DNA from: Bacteroides propionicigenes | Lineage (GTDB): Bacteria; Bacteroidota; Bacteroidia; Bacteroidales; Bacteroidaceae | Reading direction: 5' to 3' | NCBI RefSeq assembly: GCF_018390535.1 | Contig: NZ_JAHBBW010000001.1 | Span: forward strand, 558,001-622,000 | DNA length: 64,000 nucleotides | Shown: piece by piece, positions 10,659 to 19,507 of the stretch | Layout of the letters: each line of letters starts with the position of its first letter | Numbering within the stretch: the stretch's first letter is position 1 | Translations under genes and position numbers: made by a program | The notes under the pieces: generated by a model | Told to the model about the DNA's origin: nothing | The model's input: the letters and a program-made list of their open reading frames with translations, nothing else | Databases searched by the model: none

Positions 10659-11735
10659 ATGTTTGACTTTAGTATAGTAACCAATTGGATTCACCAGATG
10701 CTGACCTCCTTCATGCCGGAAGGTCTGGCGGTGTTTCTCGAATGCGTAGTGATAGGCGTATGCATCATCCTGATGTATGCAGTGCTTGCCATTATCCTGA
10801 TTTATATGGAGCGCAAGATATGCGCCTTTTTCCAATGCCGCCTCGGTCCGATGCGTGTAGGGAAATGGGGATTGCTCCAAGTGCCCTGCGACGTCATCAA
10901 GATGTTGACTAAAGAAATCATTGACCTGAAGTTCTCCGACAGGTTCCTCTACAACCTGGCGCCGTTCATGGTCATCATAGCCTCGTTCCTCACGTTCGCC
11001 TGCCTGCCCATCAGCAAAGGGCTGGAAGTGCTGGACTTCAACGTGGGCGTGTTCTTCCTGCTTGCCGCTTCGAGTATCGGTGTGGTAGGCATCCTGCTTG
11101 CCGGATGGAGTTCCAACAACAAGTTCTCGCTTATCGGAGCCATGCGAAGCGGTGCGCAAATCATCAGCTACGAACTCTCCTGCGGACTGAGCATCCTGAC
11201 AATGGTAGTTCTGATGGGCACGATGCAGTTCTCCGAAATCGTAGCCGGACAAGCCGACGGCTGGTTCATCTTCAAAGGACACATCCCGGCAGTGATAGCA
11301 TTCGTTATCTATCTTATTGCAGGTAATGCGGAAACCAACCGCGGCCCGTTCGACCTGCCCGAAGCCGAAAGCGAGCTGACCGCCGGTTATCATACGGAAT
11401 ACTCAGGTATGGGTTTCGGCTTCTTCTATCTGGCAGAATATCTGAACCTGTTCATCGTAGCCGGTATAGCCGCCACGATTTTCCTGGGTGGCTGGATGCC
11501 GTTGCACATCGTCGGTCTGGACGGTTTCAATGCGGTCATGGATTACATTCCGGGCTTTGTATGGTTCTTCGGCAAGGCATTCTTCGTGGTGTTCCTGCTG
11601 ATGTGGATTAAATGGACATTCCCGCGCCTGCGCATCGACCAGATTCTGAACCTCGAATGGAAATATCTGGTTCCTATCAGCATGGTGAACCTGATTCTAA
11701 TGGTATTAATCGTAGTATTTAAATTACATTTCTGA
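10659..11735 (+). CDS. nuoH: NADH-quinone oxidoreductase subunit H
   Basis: NuoH is the membrane subunit that links the quinone chamber to the proton-pumping arm. The 358-residue protein has about eight membrane segments. It carries the conserved [20 protein letters not shown] loop and the [20 protein letters not shown] loop (residues about 226-247), both diagnostic. A 64-base gap containing AATCGTAA-type repeats separates it from nuoCD. Its stop TGA overlaps the ATG of nuoI by one base. Confidence 0.97.
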   Translation: MFDFSIVTNWIHQMLTSFMPEGLAVFLECVVIGVCIILMYAVLAIILIYMERKICAFFQCRLGPMRVGKWGLLQVPCDVIKMLTKEIIDLKFSDRFLYNLAPFMVIIASFLTFACLPISKGLEVLDFNVGVFFLLAASSIGVVGILLAGWSSNNKFSLIGAMRSGAQIISYELSCGLSILTMVVLMGTMQFSEIVAGQADGWFIFKGHIPAVIAFVIYLIAGNAETNRGPFDLPEAESELTAGYHTEYSGMGFGFFYLAEYLNLFIVAGIAATIFLGGWMPLHIVGLDGFNAVMDYIPGFVWFFGKAFFVVFLLMWIKWTFPRLRIDQILNLEWKYLVPISMVNLILMVLIVVFKLHF

Positions 11736-12238
11736 TGAAAGATAATAACTCCTACATAGGCAGCCTCATCAATGGTATCACTTCCCTGCTCACGGGTATG
11801 AAAACCACGATGACCGTTTTCTGCCGCAAGAAGACTACCGAACAATATCCGGAAAACCGGAAGACGCTGAAACTCTCCGAACGCTTCCGGGGTACACTGA
11901 CAATGCCCCACAATGAACAGAACGAGCACCATTGCATTGCCTGCGGCCTGTGCCAGATGGCTTGTCCCAACGACACCATCAAGGTGACGAGCGAAACCGT
12001 AGAAACGGAAGACGGCAAGAAAAAGAAGATACTGGCGAAATACGAATACGACCTCGGCTCCTGTATATTCTGCCAGCTTTGCGTCAACGCCTGTCCGCAC
12101 GATGCCATCACATTCGACCAGAATTTTGAGCATGCCGTATTCGACCGCAGCAAACTGGTACTGACGCTGAATCATCCGGGCAGTCACGTAGAAGAGAAAA
12201 AGAAACCCGCCGCTCCCCAACCCGAAGTAGCGAAGTAA
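11735..12238 (+). CDS. nuoI: NADH-quinone oxidoreductase subunit I
   Basis: NuoI carries two [4Fe-4S] clusters (N6a and N6b) in the peripheral arm. The 167-residue protein has two ferredoxin motifs, CIACGLCQMACP (about residue 68) and CIFCQLCVNACP (about residue 112). The C-terminal tail is Lys/Pro-rich. It overlaps nuoH by one base. A 29-base spacer with repeated ATTAGTAAT words precedes nuoJ. Confidence 0.96.
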   Translation: MKDNNSYIGSLINGITSLLTGMKTTMTVFCRKKTTEQYPENRKTLKLSERFRGTLTMPHNEQNEHHCIACGLCQMACPNDTIKVTSETVETEDGKKKKILAKYEYDLGSCIFCQLCVNACPHDAITFDQNFEHAVFDRSKLVLTLNHPGSHVEEKKKPAAPQPEVAK

Positions 12239-12267
12239 TTAGTAATTCATAATTAGTAATCAATAAC

Positions 12268-12780
12268 ATGGAATTTAATCTTGAAACAATAGTATTTTAC
12301 TTCCTTGCGGCTTTCATTACCGTATTCTCCATACTGACGGTAACCACCAAACGTATGGTACGTTCGGCCACATACCTGCTGTTTGTGCTGTTCGGCACAG
12401 CCGGCATCTACTTCCTGCTGGGATACACATTCCTCGGTTCGGTACAGATTATGGTATACGCGGGCGGTATCGTCGTGCTTTACGTCTTCTCCATCCTGCT
12501 CACCAGCGGTGAAGGCGACATGGCGGGAAAGCTGAAGCGCAGCAAGTTCTTCGCCGGACTGGGCACTACCGTAGCCGGAGCTGTCATTGTACTGTTCATA
12601 ACCCTGAAACATAAATTCATCGCCACCACCGATGTAGCGCCTCTTGAAGTCAACATCAAGACTATCGGGCACCATATGCTGAGCGGTGACAAGTACGGTT
12701 ACCTGTTGCCTTTCGAGGCCGTCAGCATTCTGCTGCTGGCATGTATCGTAGGCGGATTATTAATAGCACGTAAAAGATAA
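12268..12780 (+). CDS. nuoJ: NADH-quinone oxidoreductase subunit J
   Basis: NuoJ is a membrane subunit of complex I. The 170-residue protein has about five hydrophobic helices. It includes the conserved helix with YTFLGSVQIMVYAGGIVVLYVFSI, whose Tyr and Gly residues form a pi-bulge near the E-channel. Position between nuoI and nuoK matches the usual order. Confidence 0.95.
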   Translation: MEFNLETIVFYFLAAFITVFSILTVTTKRMVRSATYLLFVLFGTAGIYFLLGYTFLGSVQIMVYAGGIVVLYVFSILLTSGEGDMAGKLKRSKFFAGLGTTVAGAVIVLFITLKHKFIATTDVAPLEVNIKTIGHHMLSGDKYGYLLPFEAVSILLLACIVGGLLIARKR

Positions 12781-12785
12781 GAATT

Positions 12786-13094
12786 ATGATACACATGGAA
12801 TATTACCTGATAGTCTCGGCTATCATGTTTTTCGCCGGCATCTACGGGTTCTTCACCCGCCGCAATACCTTGGCGATATTGATTTCAATCGAGTTGATAC
12901 TGAACGCTACGGACATCAACTTCGCGGTATTCAACCGTTTTCTGTTTCCCGGCGGACTGGAAGGCTATTTCTTCTCCCTGTTCTCCATTGCCATCTCGGC
13001 AGCCGAAACAGCTGTGGCTATTGCTATCATGATTAACATCTATCGTAACATACGTTCTATCCAGGTGAACAAGCTGGACGAACTCAAATGGTAA
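12786..13094 (+). CDS. nuoK: NADH-quinone oxidoreductase subunit K
   Basis: NuoK is a three-helix membrane subunit with buried glutamates in the proton path. The 102-residue product shows the glutamate in ISIELILNATDINFAVF (helix 2) and that in ISAAETAVAIAIMI (helix 3), both conserved. The gene begins 5 bases after nuoJ at ATG 12786; ATG 12795 is also possible. It ends just before nuoL. Confidence 0.95.
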   Translation: MIHMEYYLIVSAIMFFAGIYGFFTRRNTLAILISIELILNATDINFAVFNRFLFPGGLEGYFFSLFSIAISAAETAVAIAIMINIYRNIRSIQVNKLDELKW

Positions 13095-13099
13095 TAAAT

Positions 13100-15016
13100 A
13101 TGGAATATACGATTCTAATCCTTCTTCTTCCCTTGCTCTCATTCCTTGTGTTGGGATTGGGCGGCAAATGGATGTCACACCGCACCGCCGGCATCATCGG
13201 CACGGCGGTACTGGGTGCAGTGGCGGTACTCTCCTACCTCACCGCAATACAATATTTCACCGCCCCCCGGCTGGCAGACGGCACATACGCCACGCTGATG
13301 CCTTACAACTGTACATGGCTGCCGTTCACACCGTCGCTCAGCATTGACCTGGGCATCTTGCTCGACCCTATATCGGTGATGATGCTGATTGTCATAAGCA
13401 CCGTATCATTCATGGTACACCTCTACTCTTTCGGCTATATGAAAGGGGAACGCGGTTTCCAACGCTATTATGCTTTCCTCTCGCTTTTCACCATGTCCAT
13501 GCTGGGGCTGGTGGTAGCGACCAATATTTTTCAGATGTATCTGTTCTGGGAGTTGGTGGGTGTATCTTCCTACCTGCTGATCGGCTTCTACTATACGAAG
13601 CCCGCAGCAATCGCCGCCAGCAAGAAAGCGTTTATCGTGACCCGTTTTGCCGACCTGGGCTTCCTTATCGGTATTCTGGTTTACGGCTACTATGCCGGAA
13701 CCTATACTTTCCAGCCCAATGAAATGGCACTGCTGAAAGGCGGCGCAACAATGATTCCGCTGGCGCTGGGACTGATGTTCATCGGTGGAGCCGGCAAGAG
13801 CGCCATGTTCCCGCTGCACATCTGGCTGCCCGATGCTATGGAAGGCCCTACTCCGGTCAGCGCATTGATTCATGCCGCTACCATGGTCGTCGCAGGTGTC
13901 TATCTGGTGGCACGTATGTTCCCGTTATTCATCGACTATGCGCCCCATGTGCTGCACCTCGTTGCCTATGTAGGCGCATTCACAGCGTTCTACGCTGCCG
14001 GCGTAGCCTGTGTGCAAAGCGACATCAAGCGTGTGCTCGCCTTCTCCACTATATCGCAGATAGGCTTTATGATGGTGGCGCTCGGCGTATGTACTTCCAT
14101 GAACCCGCATGAAGGCGGGCTGGGCTATATGGCAGGTATGTTCCATCTGTTTACGCACGCCATGTTCAAGGCATTGCTGTTCCTCGGTGCAGGCAGCATC
14201 ATCCATGCGGTGCACAGCAACGAGATGTCCGCTATGGGCGGGCTGCGCAAATATATGCCGATTACGCATATCACTTTCCTGATAGCCTGCCTTGCCATCG
14301 CCGGTATTCCCCCGTTCTCCGGATTCTTCTCCAAGGACGAGATTTTGACGGCCTGCTTCCAATTCAGCCCCGCCATGGGTTGGATAATGACGGTGATTGC
14401 CGCAATGACCGCATTCTATATGTTCCGTCTCTACTACGGCATTTTCTGGAGCGACAAGCGGTCGGCGGTTAGCGGCGAGCACGCGCAAGACACCGACCAC
14501 GCACACCACACTCCCCACGAAAGCCCGTTGGCGATGACCGTCCCCTTGATGTTTCTCGCTGCCGTTACAGTGGTTGCCGGATTCATACCTTTCGGGCACT
14601 TCGTCAGCTCGAACGGTGAAGCCTATACCATTCATCTGGACTGGGGCGTGGCAGGTACAAGCATAGCCATCGCCGTTGTTTCCATAGCCTTGGCAACCTA
14701 TATGTATAAAAGCGGAAAACAACCCGTTGCCAATGCGCTTGCCCGCCGCTTCAACGGCTTGTGGACGGCAGCCTACCACCGCTTCTATATCGATGAAGTT
14801 TACCAGTTCATCACCCACCGCATCATCTTCGGTTGCATCAGCCGTCCCATTGCATGGTGGGACCGCCATGTGATAGACGGCTTCTTCAATTTTCTCGCCT
14901 GGGGCGCCAATGCCACCAGCGACGAGATACGCGGCCTGCAAAGCGGACGCATCCAGCAGTACACGTTCGTATTCCTGCTGGGTACGCTCATACTGATATT
15001 GCTGCTGTTGCTGTAA
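13100..15016 (+). CDS. nuoL: NADH-quinone oxidoreductase subunit L
   Basis: NuoL is the distal antiporter-like proton pump with the long lateral helix. The 638-residue product has about sixteen membrane segments, the conserved FWELVGVSSYLLIGFYY, the lysine-containing IGGAGKSAMFPLHIWLPDAMEGPTPVSALIHAATMV region, and a C-terminal extension of the length expected for NuoL. I place the start at ATG 13100 (MEYTILILLLP), 5 bases after nuoK; an in-frame ATG at 13088 would overlap nuoK. Confidence 0.96.
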   Translation: MEYTILILLLPLLSFLVLGLGGKWMSHRTAGIIGTAVLGAVAVLSYLTAIQYFTAPRLADGTYATLMPYNCTWLPFTPSLSIDLGILLDPISVMMLIVISTVSFMVHLYSFGYMKGERGFQRYYAFLSLFTMSMLGLVVATNIFQMYLFWELVGVSSYLLIGFYYTKPAAIAASKKAFIVTRFADLGFLIGILVYGYYAGTYTFQPNEMALLKGGATMIPLALGLMFIGGAGKSAMFPLHIWLPDAMEGPTPVSALIHAATMVVAGVYLVARMFPLFIDYAPHVLHLVAYVGAFTAFYAAGVACVQSDIKRVLAFSTISQIGFMMVALGVCTSMNPHEGGLGYMAGMFHLFTHAMFKALLFLGAGSIIHAVHSNEMSAMGGLRKYMPITHITFLIACLAIAGIPPFSGFFSKDEILTACFQFSPAMGWIMTVIAAMTAFYMFRLYYGIFWSDKRSAVSGEHAQDTDHAHHTPHESPLAMTVPLMFLAAVTVVAGFIPFGHFVSSNGEAYTIHLDWGVAGTSIAIAVVSIALATYMYKSGKQPVANALARRFNGLWTAAYHRFYIDEVYQFITHRIIFGCISRPIAWWDRHVIDGFFNFLAWGANATSDEIRGLQSGRIQQYTFVFLLGTLILILLLLL

Positions 15017-15085
15017 ACGAGAAACGGACACTGATATTGATATATCAATCCATAGAACAATAACAATTAATACAATACTATAAAG

Positions 15086-16573
15086 ATGAATTTCTTATCC
15101 ATATTCGTACTCATCCCTTTGCTGATGCTGCTGGGTCTTTGGCTCAGCCGTAACATAGCACAGATACGTGCGGTGATGATAACCGGCGCTTCGGCACTGC
15201 TCATCGCCGCCGTCGGACTGACTGTCGTCTATCTGCAAGCCCGTCATGGCGGCGCTACGGATGAAATGCTGTTCCGTGCCGACGTAGCTTGGTATCCCGC
15301 CCTCAACATTCACTATTCCGTGGGTGTAGACGGTATTTCGGTAGCCATGCTGCTACTCTCGGCCATCATTGTCTTTACGGGAACATTCGCTTCCTGGCGT
15401 CTGCAACCGCTGACTAAAGAATATTTCCTGTGGTTCACCCTGCTGTCCATGGGCGTGTTCGGCTTCTTTATCTCCACCGACCTGTTCACCATGTTCATGT
15501 TCTACGAGGTAGCGCTTATCCCGATGTACCTGCTGATTGGCGTATGGGGTTCGGGACGCAAGGAATATGCCGCCATGAAACTGACGCTGATGCTTATGGG
15601 CGGTTCCGCTTTCCTGTTAATCGGTATCTTAGGTATCTACTTCGGCAGCGGCGCCACCACCATGAACCTGCTGGAAATAGCCCAACTGCACAATATTCCT
15701 ATCGAGCAACAACGCATCTGGTTCCCGCTTACTTTCCTCGGTTTCGGCGTGCTGGGCGCACTGTTCCCGTTCCACACATGGAGCCCCGACGGTCACGCAT
15801 CCGCACCGACTGCCGTTTCCATGCTGCATGCGGGCGTACTGATGAAACTGGGCGGCTACGGATGTTTCCGCATCGCCATGTACCTGATGCCCGAAGCCGC
15901 ACAGGAACTCGGCTGGATATTCCTCGTACTGACAGGTATCTCCGTTGTGTACGGTGCATTCTCCGCCTGCGTGCAAACCGATTTGAAGTATATCAATGCC
16001 TACTCTTCCGTATCGCACTGCGGTCTGGTGCTTTTCGCCATTCTGATGATGAACCGGACGGCTTGTACGGGCGCCGTGCTGCAAATGCTTTCCCACGGAT
16101 TGATGACCGCCCTGTTCTTCGCCCTCATCGGTATGATTTACGGACGTACGCACACACGCGACGTACGCGAGCTTAGCGGACTGATGAAGATTATGCCTTT
16201 CCTCGCAGTATCCTACGTCATCGCCGGTCTTGCCAACCTCGGTTTGCCGGGGCTCAGCGGTTTCATTGCCGAAATGACAATCTTCAACGGCGCTTTCCAG
16301 CATCCCGATACATTCCACCGCGTATGGACCGTCATTGCCTGCACAAGCATTGTAATTACCGCGGTCTACATTCTGCGCCTTGTCGGTAAAATCCTTTATG
16401 GAACCTGCACCAACAAGCACCACCTGACATTGACCGATGCCACCTGGGACGAACGTACCGCCGTAATCATCCTTATCGCTTGCGTAGCCGGCCTCGGTCT
16501 TGCCCCGCTGTGGATAAGCAACATGATTGGAGACAGCGTGCTGCCGGTAGTCAATCTATTAGCCGCCCGCTAA
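15086..16573 (+). CDS. nuoM: NADH-quinone oxidoreductase subunit M
   Basis: NuoM is an antiporter-like proton-pumping subunit. The 495-residue protein has about fourteen membrane segments. It shows the conserved glutamate in MFMFYEVALIPMYLLIG and the segment LGFGVLGALFPFHTWSPDGHASAPTAVSMLHAGVLMKLGGYG. The 69-base gap after nuoL holds no gene. Confidence 0.96.
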   Translation: MNFLSIFVLIPLLMLLGLWLSRNIAQIRAVMITGASALLIAAVGLTVVYLQARHGGATDEMLFRADVAWYPALNIHYSVGVDGISVAMLLLSAIIVFTGTFASWRLQPLTKEYFLWFTLLSMGVFGFFISTDLFTMFMFYEVALIPMYLLIGVWGSGRKEYAAMKLTLMLMGGSAFLLIGILGIYFGSGATTMNLLEIAQLHNIPIEQQRIWFPLTFLGFGVLGALFPFHTWSPDGHASAPTAVSMLHAGVLMKLGGYGCFRIAMYLMPEAAQELGWIFLVLTGISVVYGAFSACVQTDLKYINAYSSVSHCGLVLFAILMMNRTACTGAVLQMLSHGLMTALFFALIGMIYGRTHTRDVRELSGLMKIMPFLAVSYVIAGLANLGLPGLSGFIAEMTIFNGAFQHPDTFHRVWTVIACTSIVITAVYILRLVGKILYGTCTNKHHLTLTDATWDERTAVIILIACVAGLGLAPLWISNMIGDSVLPVVNLLAAR

Positions 16574-16627
16574 TCACGCCAATCAGGAGTTAATTATTAA
16601 TCACTAAACAGTTAATCACCAAATAAT

Positions 16628-18067
16628 ATGGATTACTCCCAATTTCTCCTAATGAAAGAAGAGCTGTCGCTGATAGCGGTTATCGTTATCCTCTTTATAG
16701 CCGACCTCTTCATGAGTCCGGATGCGCACAAACATGACGGCAAGCCGATGTTGAACACCATGCTGCCCGTTGTTCTGCTCATCATCCATACACTTATAAC
16801 CATCGTGCCCGGTCCTGTAGCCGACGCTTTTGGCGGGATGTATCACAACCAGCCGATACAGAGCATCGTCAAATCCATCCTCAGCGTAGGTACGCTTATC
16901 GTCTTCCTTATGGCGCACGAGTGGATGCGCCGCCCCGATACGGCAATCAAGCAAGGCGAGTTTTACGTACTGACACTCTCCACGCTGCTGGGTATGTACT
17001 TTATGATTTCCGCCGGCCACTTCCTGATGTTCTTCATCGGGTTGGAAACCGCCAGCATCCCGATGGCTGCACTGGTTGCTTTCGACAAATACCGCCACCA
17101 CTCCGCCGAGGCAGGCGCCAAGTACATTCTTACGGCACTCTTCTCCAGCGGATTGCTGCTTTACGGCATTTCGCTGATATACGGTTCTGTAGGTACACTC
17201 TACTTTGCAGATATTCCGGCACATCTGGACGGAAACCCGTTACAGATTATGGCGTTCGTATTCTTCTTCTCCGGCATGGGATTCAAGATTTCATTGGTGC
17301 CTTTCCACCTGTGGACGGCAGACGTGTACGAAGGCGCTCCGAGTACGGTGACCGCTTACCTGAGCGTTATCTCCAAAGGTGCGGCGGCATTCGTGCTGAT
17401 GACCATACTCTATAAGGTGTTTGCCCCGATGGTGGCGCAATGGCAGGAAGTGCTCTACTGGGTCATCATCGCCTCCATCACGCTTGCCAACCTCTTCGCG
17501 CTGCGTCAGGAAAACCTGAAACGACTGATGGCATTCTCCAGTATCTCCCAAGCCGGTTACATCATGCTGGGCGTCATCAGCGGAACGTCATTGGGTATGG
17601 CGTCACTGGTGTACTACGTATTGATTTACCTGTTTGCCAATCTCGCCGTCTTCACCGTTATCACGATTGTGGCATTGCGTGCCCATAAGTTTACGCTGGA
17701 AGATTACAACGGATTGTACGCCACCAATCCCAAACTGGCTTTCCTCATGACATTGGCGCTGTTCTCGCTGGCAGGTATTCCACCGTTTGCGGGCTTCTTC
17801 TCGAAGTTCTTCATCTTTGCGGCAGCCTTCCGGAGCGGTTTCCATTTGCTGGTGTTCATTGCGCTGGTCAATACCATTCTGTCACTCTACTACTATCTGA
17901 AGATAGTAAAAGCAATGTACATCAACAAGAGCGACGAACCTATTGCCGCTTTCCGCAGCGATAACTACACGCGCGCCAGCCTTGTCATCTGTACGCTGGG
18001 CATCGTGGTGCTGAGCATTGCAAGCGTGGTATATCAGTCCATCGATAAGTTCTCGTTCGGAATGTAG
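16628..18067 (+). CDS. nuoN: NADH-quinone oxidoreductase subunit N
   Basis: NuoN is the third antiporter-like pump and the last gene of the operon. The 479-residue product has about fourteen membrane segments, the conserved [20 protein letters not shown] and the lysine-bearing [31 protein letters not shown]. No nuoE, nuoF or nuoG is present anywhere in the operon. This matches the NADH-module-less complex I described for Bacteroides; its electron donor cannot be read from this sequence. Confidence 0.96.
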   Translation: MDYSQFLLMKEELSLIAVIVILFIADLFMSPDAHKHDGKPMLNTMLPVVLLIIHTLITIVPGPVADAFGGMYHNQPIQSIVKSILSVGTLIVFLMAHEWMRRPDTAIKQGEFYVLTLSTLLGMYFMISAGHFLMFFIGLETASIPMAALVAFDKYRHHSAEAGAKYILTALFSSGLLLYGISLIYGSVGTLYFADIPAHLDGNPLQIMAFVFFFSGMGFKISLVPFHLWTADVYEGAPSTVTAYLSVISKGAAAFVLMTILYKVFAPMVAQWQEVLYWVIIASITLANLFALRQENLKRLMAFSSISQAGYIMLGVISGTSLGMASLVYYVLIYLFANLAVFTVITIVALRAHKFTLEDYNGLYATNPKLAFLMTLALFSLAGIPPFAGFFSKFFIFAAAFRSGFHLLVFIALVNTILSLYYYLKIVKAMYINKSDEPIAAFRSDNYTRASLVICTLGIVVLSIASVVYQSIDKFSFGM

Positions 18068-18093
18068 AAAAGCGGACAATCCTTTTTTATCTT

Positions 18094-18154
18094 CACGAGG
18101 TGTCAAAACAAAAAACATTTGCTATTTGTTCCTTTGTTTTGACACACTCTCGTG
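18094..18154. repeat. Inverted repeat downstream of nuoN
   Basis: A left arm at 18094-18112 (CACGAG then GTGTCAAAACAAA) pairs with 18133-18154 with a small bulge and a 20-base loop. It lies 27 bases after the nuo operon. It resembles a Rho-independent hairpin, but no T-run follows on either strand. The rest of 18155-18447 contains no gene that I can support. Confidence 0.6.
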
Positions 18155-18378
18155 ACGAAAAGCCTGATAGTTTCCCATTTTTTCAAGGTGCCAATAAAAA
18201 GCCAGCCCAAGTGCCAATTTTTCAGCTCATTATCAGACAGTTGACTTGCTTTACAGCCAATGCAACTGCCAGTTTAGTGACACAACATAATTAATAAAGA
18301 AAAGATATACTAAAGTATATCTCTGTTGGAGAAAACGGATGATGCGTTTGAGCAAAATCCATCATGTATCCGAGTGCA

Positions 18379-18411
18379 ACAGATGATGTATACGGATGTA
18401 ACAGATGATGC
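18379..18411. repeat. Direct repeat AACAGATGATG x2
   Basis: AACAGATGATG occurs at 18379-18389 and 18401-18411, 22 bases apart, with related GGATGATG and ATCATG words nearby. It lies in the gene-free stretch between nuoN and the convergent AraC-family gene. The function is unknown. Confidence 0.5.
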
Positions 18412-18447
18412 AATTTTAGGATTTGTAAGGGGATATTTATTCCCGCT

Positions 18448-19317
18448 TTATTTCATTATTTGGTTTCTGTACTGCGTAGGCGTCAGTTTGGTAAGTTGTT
18501 TAAAAGTGCGGTTAAAGTGCGAGATAGACTCGAACCCGCACTCCACAGCTATCTGTGAAATCTCCATATCACCGATAGTCAACAGCTTGCACGCATAACC
18601 GATACGCATATCCGCCACATACTGCAGGAAAGTTTTTTCCGTAACCTCTTTGAAGAAGCGGCAAAAGGCGCTGCTATTCATATTCGCCATTTCGGCAATC
18701 TCATCGAGCTTAAGGGAACGGGTATAATTACTATTAATAAAGGAGATAATCTTATCAATCCTTTTGTTTCCCACCGTGGGGAACTTCTCATAGTAACAAG
18801 GACTTGCCAATGGCTTCTTCCGAACAGATACGGATAACTCCTGCAACAAGTCCAACAATCCCGTTATCTGTCCGAAGCCTTTCAGTTCGGGGAAAGCGGA
18901 TACCCTGCCACGGACAGTCCCGTTGTCGGCTGCATGAAAAACGACTCCCCGCTTGGCCTCTTTCAGCAACAATCGTATCTGATGAAACTGCGGATAATGG
19001 TCGAAAGAGTATTGCATGAAGTTCTCCTCAAACTGGACAATAGTGCCCTGAACCCTCAAAAGAGGATTGCCGCAATGATAAGCATCATCACTTCGCATAT
19101 AATGAGGCAGATTGGGACCGAACAATATCATGTCTCCGTCTGAAAACTGCTCTATGCAGTCGCCTACAAAACAACGACCGTCTCCCTTCCTTACATAGAT
19201 TATCTCATACTGGCTGTGGAAGTGCCAGGGATAAGTGAAGCGGTCGTAGTCATAGTAACGCGCCTTTATCGGATTGGATTCCGATATCTGGAGTTGTTCG
19301 TTTATAATCTGTCTCAT
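18448..19317 (-). CDS. AraC-family transcriptional regulator
   Basis: The 289-residue protein has an N-terminal cupin-like sensor domain (YPWHFHSQYEIIYVRKGDG, with the cupin histidines, about residues 30-50). The C-terminal AraC-type double HTH spans about residues 190-289 (LDEIAEMANMNSSAFCRFFKEVTEKTF and ISQIAVECGFESISHFNRTFKQLTKLTPTQYR). I chose ATG 19317 (MRQIINEQ) over a longer frame from 19416, because a -7 box (19370-19363) lies between. It is divergent from uxuA and an SDR gene, so it probably controls hexuronate use; the inducer is unknown. Three GCAAATAT repeats lie in the shared promoter region. Confidence 0.9.
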   Translation of the reverse strand: MRQIINEQLQISESNPIKARYYDYDRFTYPWHFHSQYEIIYVRKGDGRCFVGDCIEQFSDGDMILFGPNLPHYMRSDDAYHCGNPLLRVQGTIVQFEENFMQYSFDHYPQFHQIRLLLKEAKRGVVFHAADNGTVRGRVSAFPELKGFGQITGLLDLLQELSVSVRKKPLASPCYYEKFPTVGNKRIDKIISFINSNYTRSLKLDEIAEMANMNSSAFCRFFKEVTEKTFLQYVADMRIGYACKLLTIGDMEISQIAVECGFESISHFNRTFKQLTKLTPTQYRNQIMK

Positions 19318-19362
19318 AGCACAGCTAATGTTAGTTCCGACGTCTATTGCCTGTCCGTAGAA

Positions 19363-19370
19363 CAAAGATA
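19363..19370 (-). promoter_or_regulatory. -7 box for the AraC-family gene
   Basis: TATCTTTG on the minus strand matches TAnnTTTG, 45 bases before the chosen start at 19317. Confidence 0.45.
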
Positions 19371-19402
19371 CGAATAATAGTAATCGCTTTCTTTTGATAC
19401 AC

Positions 19403-19477
19403 GCAAATATTTGCAAATATCCTGCAAATATCCGTCTATCCTCGAACTGTTTTAGTGGCTATATTTGCAGCAAATAA
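19403..19477. promoter_or_regulatory. Candidate AraC-family operator array upstream of uxuA
   Basis: GCAAATAT occurs three times on the plus strand at 19403, 19413 and 19424, about one helical turn apart. The first forms a palindrome, GCAAATATTTGC. The inverse word ATATTTGC recurs at 19461-19468, within an ATTTGCAGCAAAT palindrome overlapping the uxuA -7 box. This spacing suits a protein with two HTH units, but binding is inferred. Confidence 0.5.
19460..19467 (+). promoter_or_regulatory. -7 box for uxuA
   Basis: TATATTTG matches TAnnTTTG, 40 bases before the uxuA ATG. It is flanked by the GCAAAT/ATTTGC words described as a candidate operator. No canonical -33 TTTG is seen, as would be expected for an activator-dependent promoter. 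Confidence 0.5.
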
Positions 19478-19507
19478 TCATTTTAAATCATTAATACAAA
19501 AAGAAGT

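Noticed and set aside
13925..15031. Long open frame of 368 codons on the minus strand opposite nuoL
   Set aside because: It mirrors nuoL, whose motifs are unambiguous. The antisense product is His/Gln/Arg-rich with no domain, as expected from codon bias.
18100..18294. 64-codon frame downstream of nuoN
   Set aside because: It runs through the inverted repeat, has no ribosome-binding site and no hydrophobic or domain pattern.
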